From Picocystis sp. L7 (taxonomy: Eukaryota; Chlorophyta; Picocystophyceae; Picocystales; Picocystaceae), in NCBI GenBank assembly GCA_020975725.1, contig QXJR01000027.1, positions 372,001-436,000 of the forward strand: a DNA stretch of 64,000 bases, read 5' to 3'. Position 1 is the first letter of the stretch; each line of letters begins with the position of its first letter. Of this stretch, positions 1 through 9,623 are shown one piece after another. The notes below the pieces were generated by a model. The model was given only the letters and a program-made list of their open reading frames with translations. It was not told where the DNA came from and ran no database searches. The position numbers were made by a program, and so were the translations under genes.

Positions 1-1
1 G

Positions 2-532
2 ATCAGACAGGTCGTGCAAGTGGAGCAAGTCGCAAAGTGGAAGTACATGTGTTTTGGTGGAACGTATTCGTCCCAGTTCAAGTTGGAACAAGATCGTCAG
101 TCCAGGACCATCAGATTTGCGCAGTTCAATTCTGGAGATTCGCAGACGTTTGAGGGCGTTTGGGTGGTAGAGGAAAAGCGAATGCATGATTGGAAGGGAG
201 ACGGCAAGGTCAGACATCCACAGAACCAAATGTCTACAAGTGCGAGCTATCCTTCCACTTCCAGTATCAAGCTCATTCAACAACTCTCATTGTCTTCACC
301 GCCCCCCAGCACAGTAAGCAGCCTTATTGGACATATCACAGCAAACGCTGCACGAGGAATTATGCGTGACATCTATGAAGAAGCAGATAGGATATATGAG
401 GGTCGTCCTATTGAGCAGCCTGTGATCGCAATGGAGCGCCAGTTCTATTGGAAGGACAAGTCCATGCGAAGGAGAAGGAGGGCGAGAAAAACGAGTCCTT
501 TCCGTCCTCCCACAAGAATGATGCAGGCATGA
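2..532 (+). CDS. SRPBCC (START-like cyclase/dehydrase) protein, 3' part
   Basis: The frame is open to the left window edge, so the 5' end is missing. The N-terminal part has a VEQ-AKWKY stretch, an EQDRQSRTIRF strand and SGDSQTFEGVW, the pattern I know from plastid SRPBCC/cyclase-dehydrase proteins. To continue the family pattern I infer two short introns: 167-240 (GT...AAG) and 264-309 (GT...CCCAG). Splicing joins EGVWV to CELSFHFH and then to TVSSLIGHITANAARGI, followed by a helix ending in ADRIYEG, which fits the C-terminal helix of the fold. The function of the family is lipid or hydrophobic ligand binding; the ligand here is unknown. The tail after about 440 is Arg/Lys rich. The exon structure is inferred from frame alone. 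Confidence 0.5.
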   Translation: MRQVVQVEQVAKWKYMCFGGTYSSQFKLEQDRQSRTIRFAQFNSGDSQTFEGVWVVEEKRMHDWKGDGKVRHPQNQMSTSASYPSTSSIKLIQQLSLSSPPPSTVSSLIGHITANAARGIMRDIYEEADRIYEGRPIEQPVIAMERQFYWKDKSMRRRRRARKTSPFRPPTRMMQA

Positions 533-579
533 GTGTTTTATTTCCTGCGTGATTTTAAGCACCCGATTTTTTACTTTAT

Positions 580-1425
580 CTAGTAAAGCATATTCTTCAC
601 CTCTGGTGGGATGTAGCCAATCTCGTGTTGCCTACTTACTGAGTAACATCTATGATCTTCATGTAGCCAAGTGTGTAAATCTGGTAGTGTCTGTACACGC
701 TGAATAGTTCCCAGCAATTGTTTGAGACTTTCACTTTCTTTCCTTCTCCGCGCATCCAAGAGTGACTGGTCAATTCCATCGTCGCTCACCTCTAAGAAGG
801 AGAGGTTGTAGTCTCTCTGGAGCAACCCAAACATCCACTCGAAGATGGCAACGGTACGTGGCATGTGAAACTCGCTGGTGACCACAAGGATGTCTGTCCA
901 AGAACTCGGCATAGCATGGCAGGTCATCACGTAGTAGCCGTTTCCTATCGTGTCGTAGCTGGCATGTTCCTTGAGTATCACCGATGGACTCACACCTTTT
1001 TCTATCAGGTACTGCGCACACGCCGTGCCCTCGTGCACCACGAAGCCCCCGGGTCCGAGGAACGGAGGTGCGTGTGGCGTTCCTCCACCCGTGCAGAGGA
1101 TCTTGCAGGACTTTTCCCTGGCCACTTCATTGCAGGCATCCATCCTTCTCTGCACCCACATGGGTAATGTTCCGTCCTCCTTGAGTCCACCAGCGAGCGC
1201 AACGACGACATCCAAGCGTTCAAGCTTGTGCCATCCATCCCCTCGAAACACATTCGTTCGATTCCCCGCTGCGCTGGGACGCAGCGACGGGTTGTTTTCC
1301 TGTTTCCTGGCACGTCCGCTTCCGCTCGCCCTGGGTGATTTCCCACGCACCCCGCACGTTGTCCAGCAGCTGTCCATCCGCCACGCGCGTCCCACAAGCA
1401 TCCGTTGTCTCCATCGCATTGCCAT
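580..1425 (-). CDS. DUF218 / YdcF-like protein
   Basis: The protein is about 281 aa when started at the first ATG (1425); the open frame runs further upstream without an ATG. The recognisable domain begins about 80 residues in, at LDVVVALAGG. It continues through CTGGGTPH, an ASYDTIGNGYY segment and the VVTSEFHMPRTVAIFE segment that marks DUF218. The family holds bacterial YdcF/SanA-type proteins whose reaction is poorly known; YdcF binds S-adenosylmethionine. The first 80 residues are Arg/Ser rich and may be an organelle-targeting sequence, or may hide an intron. The gene diverges from FIG4 across a 500 bp region. Confidence 0.6.
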   Translation of the reverse strand: MAMRWRQRMLVGRAWRMDSCWTTCGVRGKSPRASGSGRARKQENNPSLRPSAAGNRTNVFRGDGWHKLERLDVVVALAGGLKEDGTLPMWVQRRMDACNEVAREKSCKILCTGGGTPHAPPFLGPGGFVVHEGTACAQYLIEKGVSPSVILKEHASYDTIGNGYYVMTCHAMPSSWTDILVVTSEFHMPRTVAIFEWMFGLLQRDYNLSFLEVSDDGIDQSLLDARRRKESESLKQLLGTIQRVQTLPDLHTWLHEDHRCYSVSRQHEIGYIPPEVKNMLY

Positions 1426-1928
1426 GGCCGTCCTTTGAATGCAGCATAGCCCGACACCGGCTCGTTCTTTCGAATCCAATTGGGAACCACGTCGGGATGG
1501 AAAGGGAAGACTTTGTCCCGTGGAGCCAGGTTTCCAGCCAGAGGGGAAAGGACATCGGTCTTGCTGGACCCCCCGGTCGGGTTCGGAGGTCGGGTATCCT
1601 CTGCACCGAAGGTAGCGAGACGGCTCTTTTCATCCGACGAGTGTGGTAAATAGGGTTGGCTAGGGCTTTGCTCGTGGAGGACCGGACGCCCCATCCTTCC
1701 TCGAGAGACCGTCCTTCTAGCGATCAATCGACGGTCCACCCATGGTCGTTCGGGTCCTTTTCCCACGGTCCACGAAGGCAGTTGGTGATCCTCGATGTCT
1801 AGACCAGGGTTAACGTCCTGGAAAAGGGCAAGGGTCCTGGATGGCTTGGGGTTCCAGCAACCCTTTCCCCGTCAGCCCCACCCACGTGATCGAAAGAAAG
1901 TGCGATAGTACCGACCTGACCAGCCCAG

Positions 1929-4361
1929 ATGGCGCATCAAGAGGACACGAGTACGTCCAACGCAGGTGGTGAACGCCGTCCTTTGGTCAAGTACTACGTG
2001 TACGAGACCAGGACCAGGCTGTACGTCGTCGGACACACCAAAGAGCAGGATGAATGGAGGATCCTGAAGATAGACCGAACAGAGGCCAGGGATATCGTCC
2101 TCCACGAAGACGGAGTGGCGTACACCAAAACGGAATGCGACAAAACGTTGCAAGAGGTTTCTGCGGGCAATCTAGCTCATGGAGGTCTGCAATTCGTCAC
2201 GAAAGCGTTTGGAATACTTGGGTTCGTCAAGTTCTTGGAAGGGTACTACATGGTCCTCATTACCAAAAGGACCAAGCTGGGCCACATCCACAAACACGAA
2301 GTCTATAGCATTGCAGAAACCGAACATCTACCAATTACACACAGAGATGATGTCGTCAGATGTACAGATCCAAAGGCAGAAAGCAGGTACTTGCGCCTTC
2401 TCTCAAGTATTGACCTCACTAAAGGTTTCTTCTTTTCCTACACTTACAACTTGGAATGCACATTTCAAAACAACAGAATGAGAAAAGATGCACCATTTCA
2501 TGAAAAGAGGCAAGCTGCATTCAATAGCATGTTTGTATGGAACACGTTCTTGACTGAGCACCTCCGAGCACAAGTGCCACATCCATATTATTGGTCTCTC
2601 CCCGTCATTCATGGCTACTTTGAACAGAATTACCTGTCGCTGTTTGGGAAGATTATTTCCGTGACCTTGATTGCAAGGCGTTCCAGGCATTTTGCAGGGA
2701 CAAGGTACCTGAAACGCGGTGTCAATGACTTTGGTCATGTAGCAAATGACGTAGAGACAGAGCAGATAGTGGATTCAGGTGGCGATTGGGATTATGCACC
2801 CTTGCGTTTGTCATCGTTCGTGCAGGTCCGTGGATCGATACCTCTTTTCTGGTCGCAAGATGCCAGCAGATTGACTGCAAAACCTGATATTGTGTTGAGA
2901 AAGCTTGATCCAACATACAGAGCGACCAGGCTACATTTCCTTCACTTGATGCAGAGGTATAGTTATCCTATAATAGTTCTCAACTTGATAAAAAGCAAAG
3001 AGTCCAAACCACGAGAAACTTTGCTGAAGAATGAGTTCTCCAATGCTGTAGAGTACCTAAATCAAAGAATCAGGGATCCCAGCAAGAGAATTACGTACAT
3101 CCACTGGGACTTTCAGAAGTTCATGCATGACAAATCCGTGAGTGTTCTTGAGGCCTTGGCTGATGTACTTAGTGAGTGTATAGACAAGACAGGTTTTTAT
3201 TATTCCACTAGGGCTTTGACACAGGAGTGTGTGTCTGCAACCTCTGATACCACAGCAAAACGTAGCTCCAGCGTTCTGCAGGAACAGCTGCAAGCAGGAG
3301 TGCTGCGTACCAATTGTATCGATTGTCTCGATCGTACAAATGTTGCACAATTCATTGCAGGTTACATTGCACTTGGACGACAGTTTCAGATGTTGAGACT
3401 CATGAACACGGACATGCTGGATGCTGAGTCTGATGTTTCATTCGCACTCATGAAGATGTATGAGACGATGGGTGATACGCTTGCCATACAGTATGGAGGA
3501 TCAGAGGCACATCGAGCATTTTTTAAGAACCAGAGGGGCCATTGGTCGGCAGCGACAAAGTCAGCAGAAATGCTTACTTCCCTGCGTAGATTCTACAACA
3601 ACACTTATACTGATGCAGACAAACAGGATGCCATTAATCTATTTCTTGGGTACTACACACCAGATATAGATAAACAGCCACTTTGGGAATTGGAATCTGA
3701 TTATTACCTGCATGTTGGTCCTTGCATTGTTGATCGTGGTTTTGAAGCAAGCCTTGGAGAGGAGGGTGGTACGGACGTTAATTCCTGCTTCTTTACACAC
3801 CAATTCCCTATACGTGGGGTGGTAGGGAAATACAAGGAGAAATACGAATCATTTGACAAGATTCTTAGTAAAGCACATGTCCAAGTGAGATTGCACAAAG
3901 ATGGCTTGAAGTTACTACCGCTTCAAGTACAGAAAGATTTGAAGGAGGGTCGGCCAAGCTTTGATGGTCTTGAGGAAATGAAAAAGAAGTTGATCGGGCA
4001 AGTGGAAACTTCGCAAAGTGCACCTCTTTCTCCTGTCCGGCCCGTACACAGCAGCATTCATGGAACCGCACTCTCTTCTCCGGATAGAGATTCTACCTGC
4101 AGCACCGATGAAGAGGAGGCTAGTTCTGATGATCTTGAAAAAGAATATGGGGAAACTCTAAGCGTAGGAAAACTTGATTCCTTGCTTTCCTACGATGAAG
4201 ATCTGGAGGATTTGAGAGCATACGTAGCAATGAACGTTATGGAGTGTGACCCAACGGACTACAAAAGAATGTTGGACGAGAGTTTGCCGCATAACCTGCT
4301 GTCCTTGGATAAATTGCTGAGGGCGCAATATAGAGACCTTTTGGTCCCTAAACCTTGTTGA
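1929..4361 (+). CDS. FIG4: FIG4-type SAC-domain phosphoinositide 5-phosphatase
   Basis: This is an intact 810-aa single-exon gene. The start MAHQEDT leads directly into the SAC N-terminal strands (KYYVYETRTRLYVVG, then RILKIDR and GILGFVKFLEGYYMVLIT). The catalytic CX5R loop is RTNCIDCLDRTN, followed by AQFIAGYIALG. The block DYYLHVGP after the catalytic core is typical of FIG4 and the plant SAC1-5 class rather than of Sac1. There is no C-terminal membrane anchor, again unlike Sac1. FIG4 dephosphorylates PtdIns(3,5)P2 and works with the PIKfyve/Vac14 complex on endolysosomal or vacuolar membranes. The C-terminal 150 residues hold an acidic, Ser-rich linker (around TDEEEASSDD) and a short conserved tail. 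Its 3' end faces MED20. Confidence 0.93.
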   Translation: MAHQEDTSTSNAGGERRPLVKYYVYETRTRLYVVGHTKEQDEWRILKIDRTEARDIVLHEDGVAYTKTECDKTLQEVSAGNLAHGGLQFVTKAFGILGFVKFLEGYYMVLITKRTKLGHIHKHEVYSIAETEHLPITHRDDVVRCTDPKAESRYLRLLSSIDLTKGFFFSYTYNLECTFQNNRMRKDAPFHEKRQAAFNSMFVWNTFLTEHLRAQVPHPYYWSLPVIHGYFEQNYLSLFGKIISVTLIARRSRHFAGTRYLKRGVNDFGHVANDVETEQIVDSGGDWDYAPLRLSSFVQVRGSIPLFWSQDASRLTAKPDIVLRKLDPTYRATRLHFLHLMQRYSYPIIVLNLIKSKESKPRETLLKNEFSNAVEYLNQRIRDPSKRITYIHWDFQKFMHDKSVSVLEALADVLSECIDKTGFYYSTRALTQECVSATSDTTAKRSSSVLQEQLQAGVLRTNCIDCLDRTNVAQFIAGYIALGRQFQMLRLMNTDMLDAESDVSFALMKMYETMGDTLAIQYGGSEAHRAFFKNQRGHWSAATKSAEMLTSLRRFYNNTYTDADKQDAINLFLGYYTPDIDKQPLWELESDYYLHVGPCIVDRGFEASLGEEGGTDVNSCFFTHQFPIRGVVGKYKEKYESFDKILSKAHVQVRLHKDGLKLLPLQVQKDLKEGRPSFDGLEEMKKKLIGQVETSQSAPLSPVRPVHSSIHGTALSSPDRDSTCSTDEEEASSDDLEKEYGETLSVGKLDSLLSYDEDLEDLRAYVAMNVMECDPTDYKRMLDESLPHNLLSLDKLLRAQYRDLLVPKPC

Positions 4362-4470
4362 GCATGACATTACAAAGTACGTTATTGAGAAAGATTGCGT
4401 CAAGTGATGCACCGCAGTGTACAAAAGTAGGCAGCACAGCTGCATATGCAGTACTGCATGTTCAAGGGCA

Positions 4471-4476
4471 AATAAA
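4471..4476 (+). terminator. candidate poly(A) signal of FIG4
   Basis: An AATAAA hexamer lies 110 nt after the FIG4 stop, in the 210 nt space between the convergent FIG4 and MED20 genes. Only the sequence match and position support it. Confidence 0.3.
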
Positions 4477-4571
4477 CAATGTAGTCAGTTGTGAATCAAT
4501 ATTGTAAATCATCGAATTCCAACCAGGACACAAACGCTGCTGGCTCTTGACTCTATCCAGTATCGGGAAGT

Positions 4572-5409
4572 TTAAGTAATACTTGTTGGTACGGATGCAG
4601 CATCGTTTGCTGTTCGTATCTTCTTGTCGCCTGTTTGAAGGAAAGTGCACGAGAGCTGAAAGATCTGCACAGCTTCGTGTTTATTCGTGTACATGCTACC
4701 AAGTGCAAATTCACTGTCTACATCAGGCAGCACAGTAAGATGGATGGACTTACATTCCAGGCTTCTTTGCAAGTGTTTGAGATATTCTAGAATGACAGAT
4801 GATGCCACATCGGTTTGACTGACACCTTCACAAGCGATGCCAAGATAAACCCCATAAAGTTTCCCTTCGTGCTCATTGATAGCCTTTCCCACTCGAATGA
4901 CGAACTCTCCAACATCGTATTCGTTTCCTATTAGCGTCACGCTGCCACGTGTTTTTTTCTGACCCGCAGCCTTGAGGATTTCCATGATTGGTCCCCGTGC
5001 CATCAAGACTTTCCTACTATCCCACTCCACCACCGCGCGTGTACCGCTCCCATTCGACGTGGTGATCACGAACACTGCCTTGGAGGACGACGCCTGCAGT
5101 TGGCGGGGACAGGTCAGCATCGCTCCTTCCCGTTTCCTCCGCTTCTACCTTTCCAACCACGACTCACCGCACGATATGTTTCGCAGCTCGCCTTCCACGT
5201 TCCGCAGTATGTCCCTCCCAAATGCATCAGGACGTCCTGCAGGTGTTCCTGGGCCTTGTGGATCGCACTTGTTCCCCCTTCTTCCACTTCCACGCGCACC
5301 AATCTGCACGCAGTTCGCCGTCGCAATCGTCCTCTAGGTCAGCCTGGACGTCCCTCTCCATAACCAGCACGCACGTCCCGTTTATCACGCACCGCATGAC
5401 GGCTTCCAT
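4572..5409 (-). CDS. MED20: Mediator subunit 20 (three exons)
   Basis: The model has exons 5409-5375, 5303-5168 and 5093-4572, giving 230 aa. The second intron (5094-5167) has GTGAGT...CTGCAG ends and a GCTGAC branch site, and it joins CETYRA to ASSSKAVFVITT. The first intron (5304-5374) is less sure. The protein follows MED20/SRB2 order: helix AIHKAQEHLQDVLMHLGG with GTW, strand CETYR, strand AVFVITT, then ARGPIMEILKAAG, RGSVTLIGNEYDVGEFVIRVG, and a C-terminal LEYLKHL helix. MED20 is a head-module subunit of Mediator that binds MED18 and links activators to RNA polymerase II. Length matches the family (about 210-230 aa). Confidence 0.75.
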
Positions 5410-8115
5410 GGATGACTGCGCGTCGTACGCTGTGGTCGAAGGTGCACGAACGGACGTGTGTCGGAGGGAGGTTCAGGAGGACAAGTCATCAGGTGCGGAA
5501 TCCGGATCCCCAAAGCGGTCTAGGATCGTTACAAATCTTGAATTGAAGGGTCGACGAACGTGTGGAGCGATGCATAGGATATGCATATGTGATGTATGAG
5601 TCCAAGAATAGCAAAGGCTTGGACTGTACTTAGGAGAAAGGGGGGTGCCTGGGCCCTCGAAGGGCATGGCAGTTGCTTCCAACAGCAAACCCTCCATAAT
5701 TGTCCCATGAAACAATGCCAACCCGACATCAAATATCGTGATAGCCGCTTTGCAAACATTGCAACATCTTGAAGATCGAATCTGATGAAACTACCAAGCT
5801 CTAGCGTTTTCCATGATCAAACCGCATCAAAAGAGTTAGGCAAAAACGACAGTATTTGTTGCAACCTCATCAAGCTGCAAATACGTAGCAAATCGACACA
5901 TCTGAGGAAACGAACACATGGCTAGAGCGTTTAACATTGCGTGTGAGTGCTTCGTGCTCTTGCATGAAGTTTGGGCGTCGTATTATGATGTATGAACATG
6001 TAAGAGCCACGATTCCAAGATCCGATATCACATGAGTGTAATGGCAAACTACCACAATGATAGCATACAAAGTTCCATGACGGCTACTAACTGCGTTGGA
6101 CTTGTTATGGTCGAACACTCCAAATATCTATCAATAAGACAAGTCGTATGAGCCCCTCTGCTTGCGAATCCTTGCATGCTTTTTTGAAGAGCAACGGCAA
6201 AATATACATGTTTAAAATTTAGAGCGGCGAAGCCAAGAAATTGCCTCCCTTGGATAAAGCTAATCCATTGTTCTCCATTGTATGGAGTTCTCATGATTTC
6301 TCGCAAGGATTGACGGACAAAGTTGCTCGTGGCTCAAGGGCACGGAGAAATCCAAGGCAAGTTGTATGCGGCGCCTATCATAGCGTAGTGATCTGGGTCG
6401 ACCTAGCATAGTAGTGACTCTCTAGTTGCACAATCCTACCAAGAAATTCACTTCTTAAGCCATAAAGTGTTCAAGAAAGCAGCATAGCCATTTTTTTCCC
6501 TTCGTGACCAAATAAACAAACACGGAGGATGGTTTGCGCGATTAGGGCGGTGGGTCCAATCCGCTCAAGTCGTGTTCGCTTGTTTAAACAAGCTTGTGAA
6601 CTTCATGGCAAAAAGAATCCGGCATATTCTGAGTTAGCTTGGTTGTGCCGTGACGTGTTTCAAATTTGTACCCGCGATTCGAATTTCCTTGTTCCTATAC
6701 CTCATAGGATGATACACCGGCATCCTTGTTGCGACGAATGCAGATGGTTTAAAGAATTTTCATTTACAACGAAAGTTATAGTTAGAAAAGTAACCGTTTT
6801 ACGAAGACACACGTTATTCCTACACCAACAACTTTGGACTACTACTTTACAAGACAATCCGCTTATGTTTGAAAATGAATTATTCGTCATTCACGTTTCC
6901 TAAACAATGCATCATAAGTCTTTCTCTAACACTCAAAGGACACATCCAAGAGTTTTACTTTCGTTGCGCATCTCAAGCTAAACTAACAAGGTTCCTCGAC
7001 CCTATCCATCTATTGGTTGATTATGATCGTCCATTCCTCCAAGTCCCACTTGTAAATTCATTTTCGTGAGGCTCTCTAGATGCAAACTTGCATTTTTGTC
7101 TCGGCTACTGATTAATTTTCTCTTGAAGGAAATGCATGTTCTATCCGACGTAAGTCCTTGGGACCTTCGCCTTGTAAGTGGCTCTTCCCTGGAAAAATTG
7201 TCTGGGTAAGGAAAGCATGAAATTTTCTACAGCCGTGGAGCTTCCAAGAGGGCCTACCTTCAAGTGTGAGAAAATCCAAGTATCCAAAATAATCGACTAG
7301 CTTAAAGAAAGTACAATACAACTGAGATACCGAAAAAGGGACACTTTTTCGTAAGGTTGAGACCTTATGGTATGTTGGACTCAATGCTTTAGAAGCGTAC
7401 TCGTATTCTTTGACGTGCATTGTCTTCGGAACTTGCGATGAGGAATGCATGTATGGCTTGAAGCCAGCTTCAAGTCAAGGCAACCGTCAACGTGCTGAAA
7501 TTTATGGAATTTGTTTTTGACACCTCTTTTGCGTGGCCAATCTTTGTGCATCCTCAGTTTTTTCAAATCCCAATGCCTTTTCCAGTGTATTGCTTGTGCC
7601 TTGAAGAGGTTTCCTTGGAAGTTGCTGTGAACCGATTGAACCGACATCACCTTCCGTCCAATGCTATTCCATACGAAGGGCATGGGTGCTAGCTGTCCCC
7701 TTGCGGCAAGCGTGCTACGTGAACGTATGGAAAGGACTTGCATGGCTCTCCATGCTCGCGTTTAGGGGTTTGAGAATTTAAAGCGCTTCCATGGGCGCTC
7801 CCTTCGCCATTGTGCGCCAGCCTTTCGTTCCATCTAGGTTCACATCGAGGGACGTTGCACGATCTTTTTGCATGTGTGGAAGCAGCAATTGTGGGTGTGG
7901 CCTACGGAACGGTGGGAACGTCTCCTCGGGTGGCCTCATCGTGTCCATCTTCACCACCCCATCTTGGGGATGGGATTCTCATCCTGGGATCGTGGATGGT
8001 GGTTGGATAGGTTCGGCCCCTTCACAACAGCGGAGAGCCTCATTCGTCTTGGTGGAGGTTGGAGAACTGCACCATAGCACAACAAACGCGAACCACACCT
8101 TTACGTGCAAGGCGC
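5410..8115. other. gene-free region between MED20 and DGK
   Basis: This 2.7 kb holds only short open frames on both strands, the longest about 170 codons directly upstream of the DGK start. None shows a domain or composition I recognise. The central part is AT-richer than the neighbouring genes. No tRNA, tandem repeat or transposase signature was seen. The last 350 bp upstream of DGK is GC-richer, with repeated GGGAT/ATCCC words, and is probably promoter. Confidence 0.4.
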
Positions 8116-9528
8116 ATGGCGTCCCTCGAGACGGAGGGAGCTCCACCCCTCCGTGGGCACGTCCTGATGCGATCCAGCCGATCCTTCCAAGGAAGACTGC
8201 GGACCTTGCCGTCGGAAATCGGGCGTGTGCAGCCGAACTTCGAGTTCGAAGCGGAAGAGGAGACCGACCTGCGAGAGCCGTACCGCATCCCTAGGGATTT
8301 GCTGCAGGAGACCGGAGTACCTGAACCCAAAGAAGCGCTGAGCCCACTTCTAGTCTTTATCAACTCCAGGAGCGGTGGTCAGATTGGCCCGCAGCTCACG
8401 CGCGTCCTGCGTCAAGCCTTAGGCGCACAGCAGGTGTTCGACCTCTCCAAACACAACCCGGAGAGGTCGCTGAAGACTTTCTACGTCAATGTGGCTCAGG
8501 CCATCGCTAATAACTCGAACGAAGCTGCCAAGGTCAACCAGAGATTGCGCATCGTTGCTGCAGGTGGAGATGGGACAGTGGCTTGGCTGCTCAAAACTAT
8601 CCACGATCTTGATGTACCCATCACACCACCCGTGGCGGTCATGCCACTCGGAACAGGAAACGACTTGGCAAGAACCCTGAGGTGGGGAAAAACATTTCAG
8701 GAACACACCATTCGAGATCGGAAGGGTGTCTTCGAGCTGCTCAAGAGAGTAGGAAGGGCGAATGTGGATTTCATGGACATGTGGAAAGTCAGCCTGGGGC
8801 TTGAACCTAAAGATGGAACACGAGCGGAAGGAGCAGACTTGCAAACAGATTTGCCTCACTGTCTACAACAAGATGGAGCGGATGCATATTCAGGGTACTT
8901 CTGGAACTATGTCTCTGTAGGAGTAGATGCACTTGCTGCTCACAAGTTCCACATGTTGCGGGAGACCCATCCTAAATGCACTCCGTCACGAAATGTTAAT
9001 CAAATGTGGTATGGCTTGTATGGACTAAGTGCAATGACTTCCGCTGTCCCAGTCAATGAGTATCTGGACCTATATGTGAAGGACGCTGAAGGCCAGTGGT
9101 TGAAGGTGGAACTTAAAGACAACGTGAAGGGAATTGTGATGTTGAACTTGCAGTCCTATGCAGGTGGGAGAGATTTGTGGGGAAAGGTTTCCAGCACTGA
9201 TAAGAAATTCAAAGCTCCAAGTTATGCCGATGGGAAGCTGGAGGTTGCTGGATTTCTTGGAGGGATGCATATGACAGCAGTGATGGGGCAGATAGGCAAC
9301 TTCCACAACAAGCGCATCGTACAAGCAAGTGCAGTCAGGCTTTGCTTGAAGCAAGGACAACGCACAAAAAAAAGCTATATGCAGATTGATGGTGAACCAT
9401 GGGAGCAACCATTGCCTCCTGAAGAGGAAGGTGAGCTTGTGCTCGAGGTCAACATTGCCGGACAATCGCTTGTTCTAAAAGCACAAGAAGAGGATGAACC
9501 TAGGTTTGGGTATTGTTGCTGTGGTTGA
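8116..9528 (+). CDS. diacylglycerol kinase, small plant type
   Basis: The protein is 470 aa from the first in-frame ATG (MASLETEG). After a basic, Ser-rich N-terminus comes DLREPYRIP, then the catalytic domain: PLLVFINSRSGGQIG, the nucleotide-binding AAGGDGTVAWLL, and VMPLGTGNDLAR. The accessory domain follows, with YVSVGVDA, NQMWYGLYG and LQSYAGGRDLWG. No C1 zinc fingers are present, matching plant cluster II/III DGKs. It phosphorylates diacylglycerol to phosphatidic acid in lipid signalling. A Cys-rich end (GYCCCG) could carry a lipid, but it is not a CaaX box. The gene converges with PAN2, 95 nt between stops. Confidence 0.9.
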   Translation: MASLETEGAPPLRGHVLMRSSRSFQGRLRTLPSEIGRVQPNFEFEAEEETDLREPYRIPRDLLQETGVPEPKEALSPLLVFINSRSGGQIGPQLTRVLRQALGAQQVFDLSKHNPERSLKTFYVNVAQAIANNSNEAAKVNQRLRIVAAGGDGTVAWLLKTIHDLDVPITPPVAVMPLGTGNDLARTLRWGKTFQEHTIRDRKGVFELLKRVGRANVDFMDMWKVSLGLEPKDGTRAEGADLQTDLPHCLQQDGADAYSGYFWNYVSVGVDALAAHKFHMLRETHPKCTPSRNVNQMWYGLYGLSAMTSAVPVNEYLDLYVKDAEGQWLKVELKDNVKGIVMLNLQSYAGGRDLWGKVSSTDKKFKAPSYADGKLEVAGFLGGMHMTAVMGQIGNFHNKRIVQASAVRLCLKQGQRTKKSYMQIDGEPWEQPLPPEEEGELVLEVNIAGQSLVLKAQEEDEPRFGYCCCG

Positions 9529-9623
9529 TGGTTATCTAGTACAATATTTTCTCTAAAACATTTGCCCAGCACACTGCTTACCAAGAAGAATTTTTCTTTC
9601 CTCACCCAGTTTACATTGCATGT

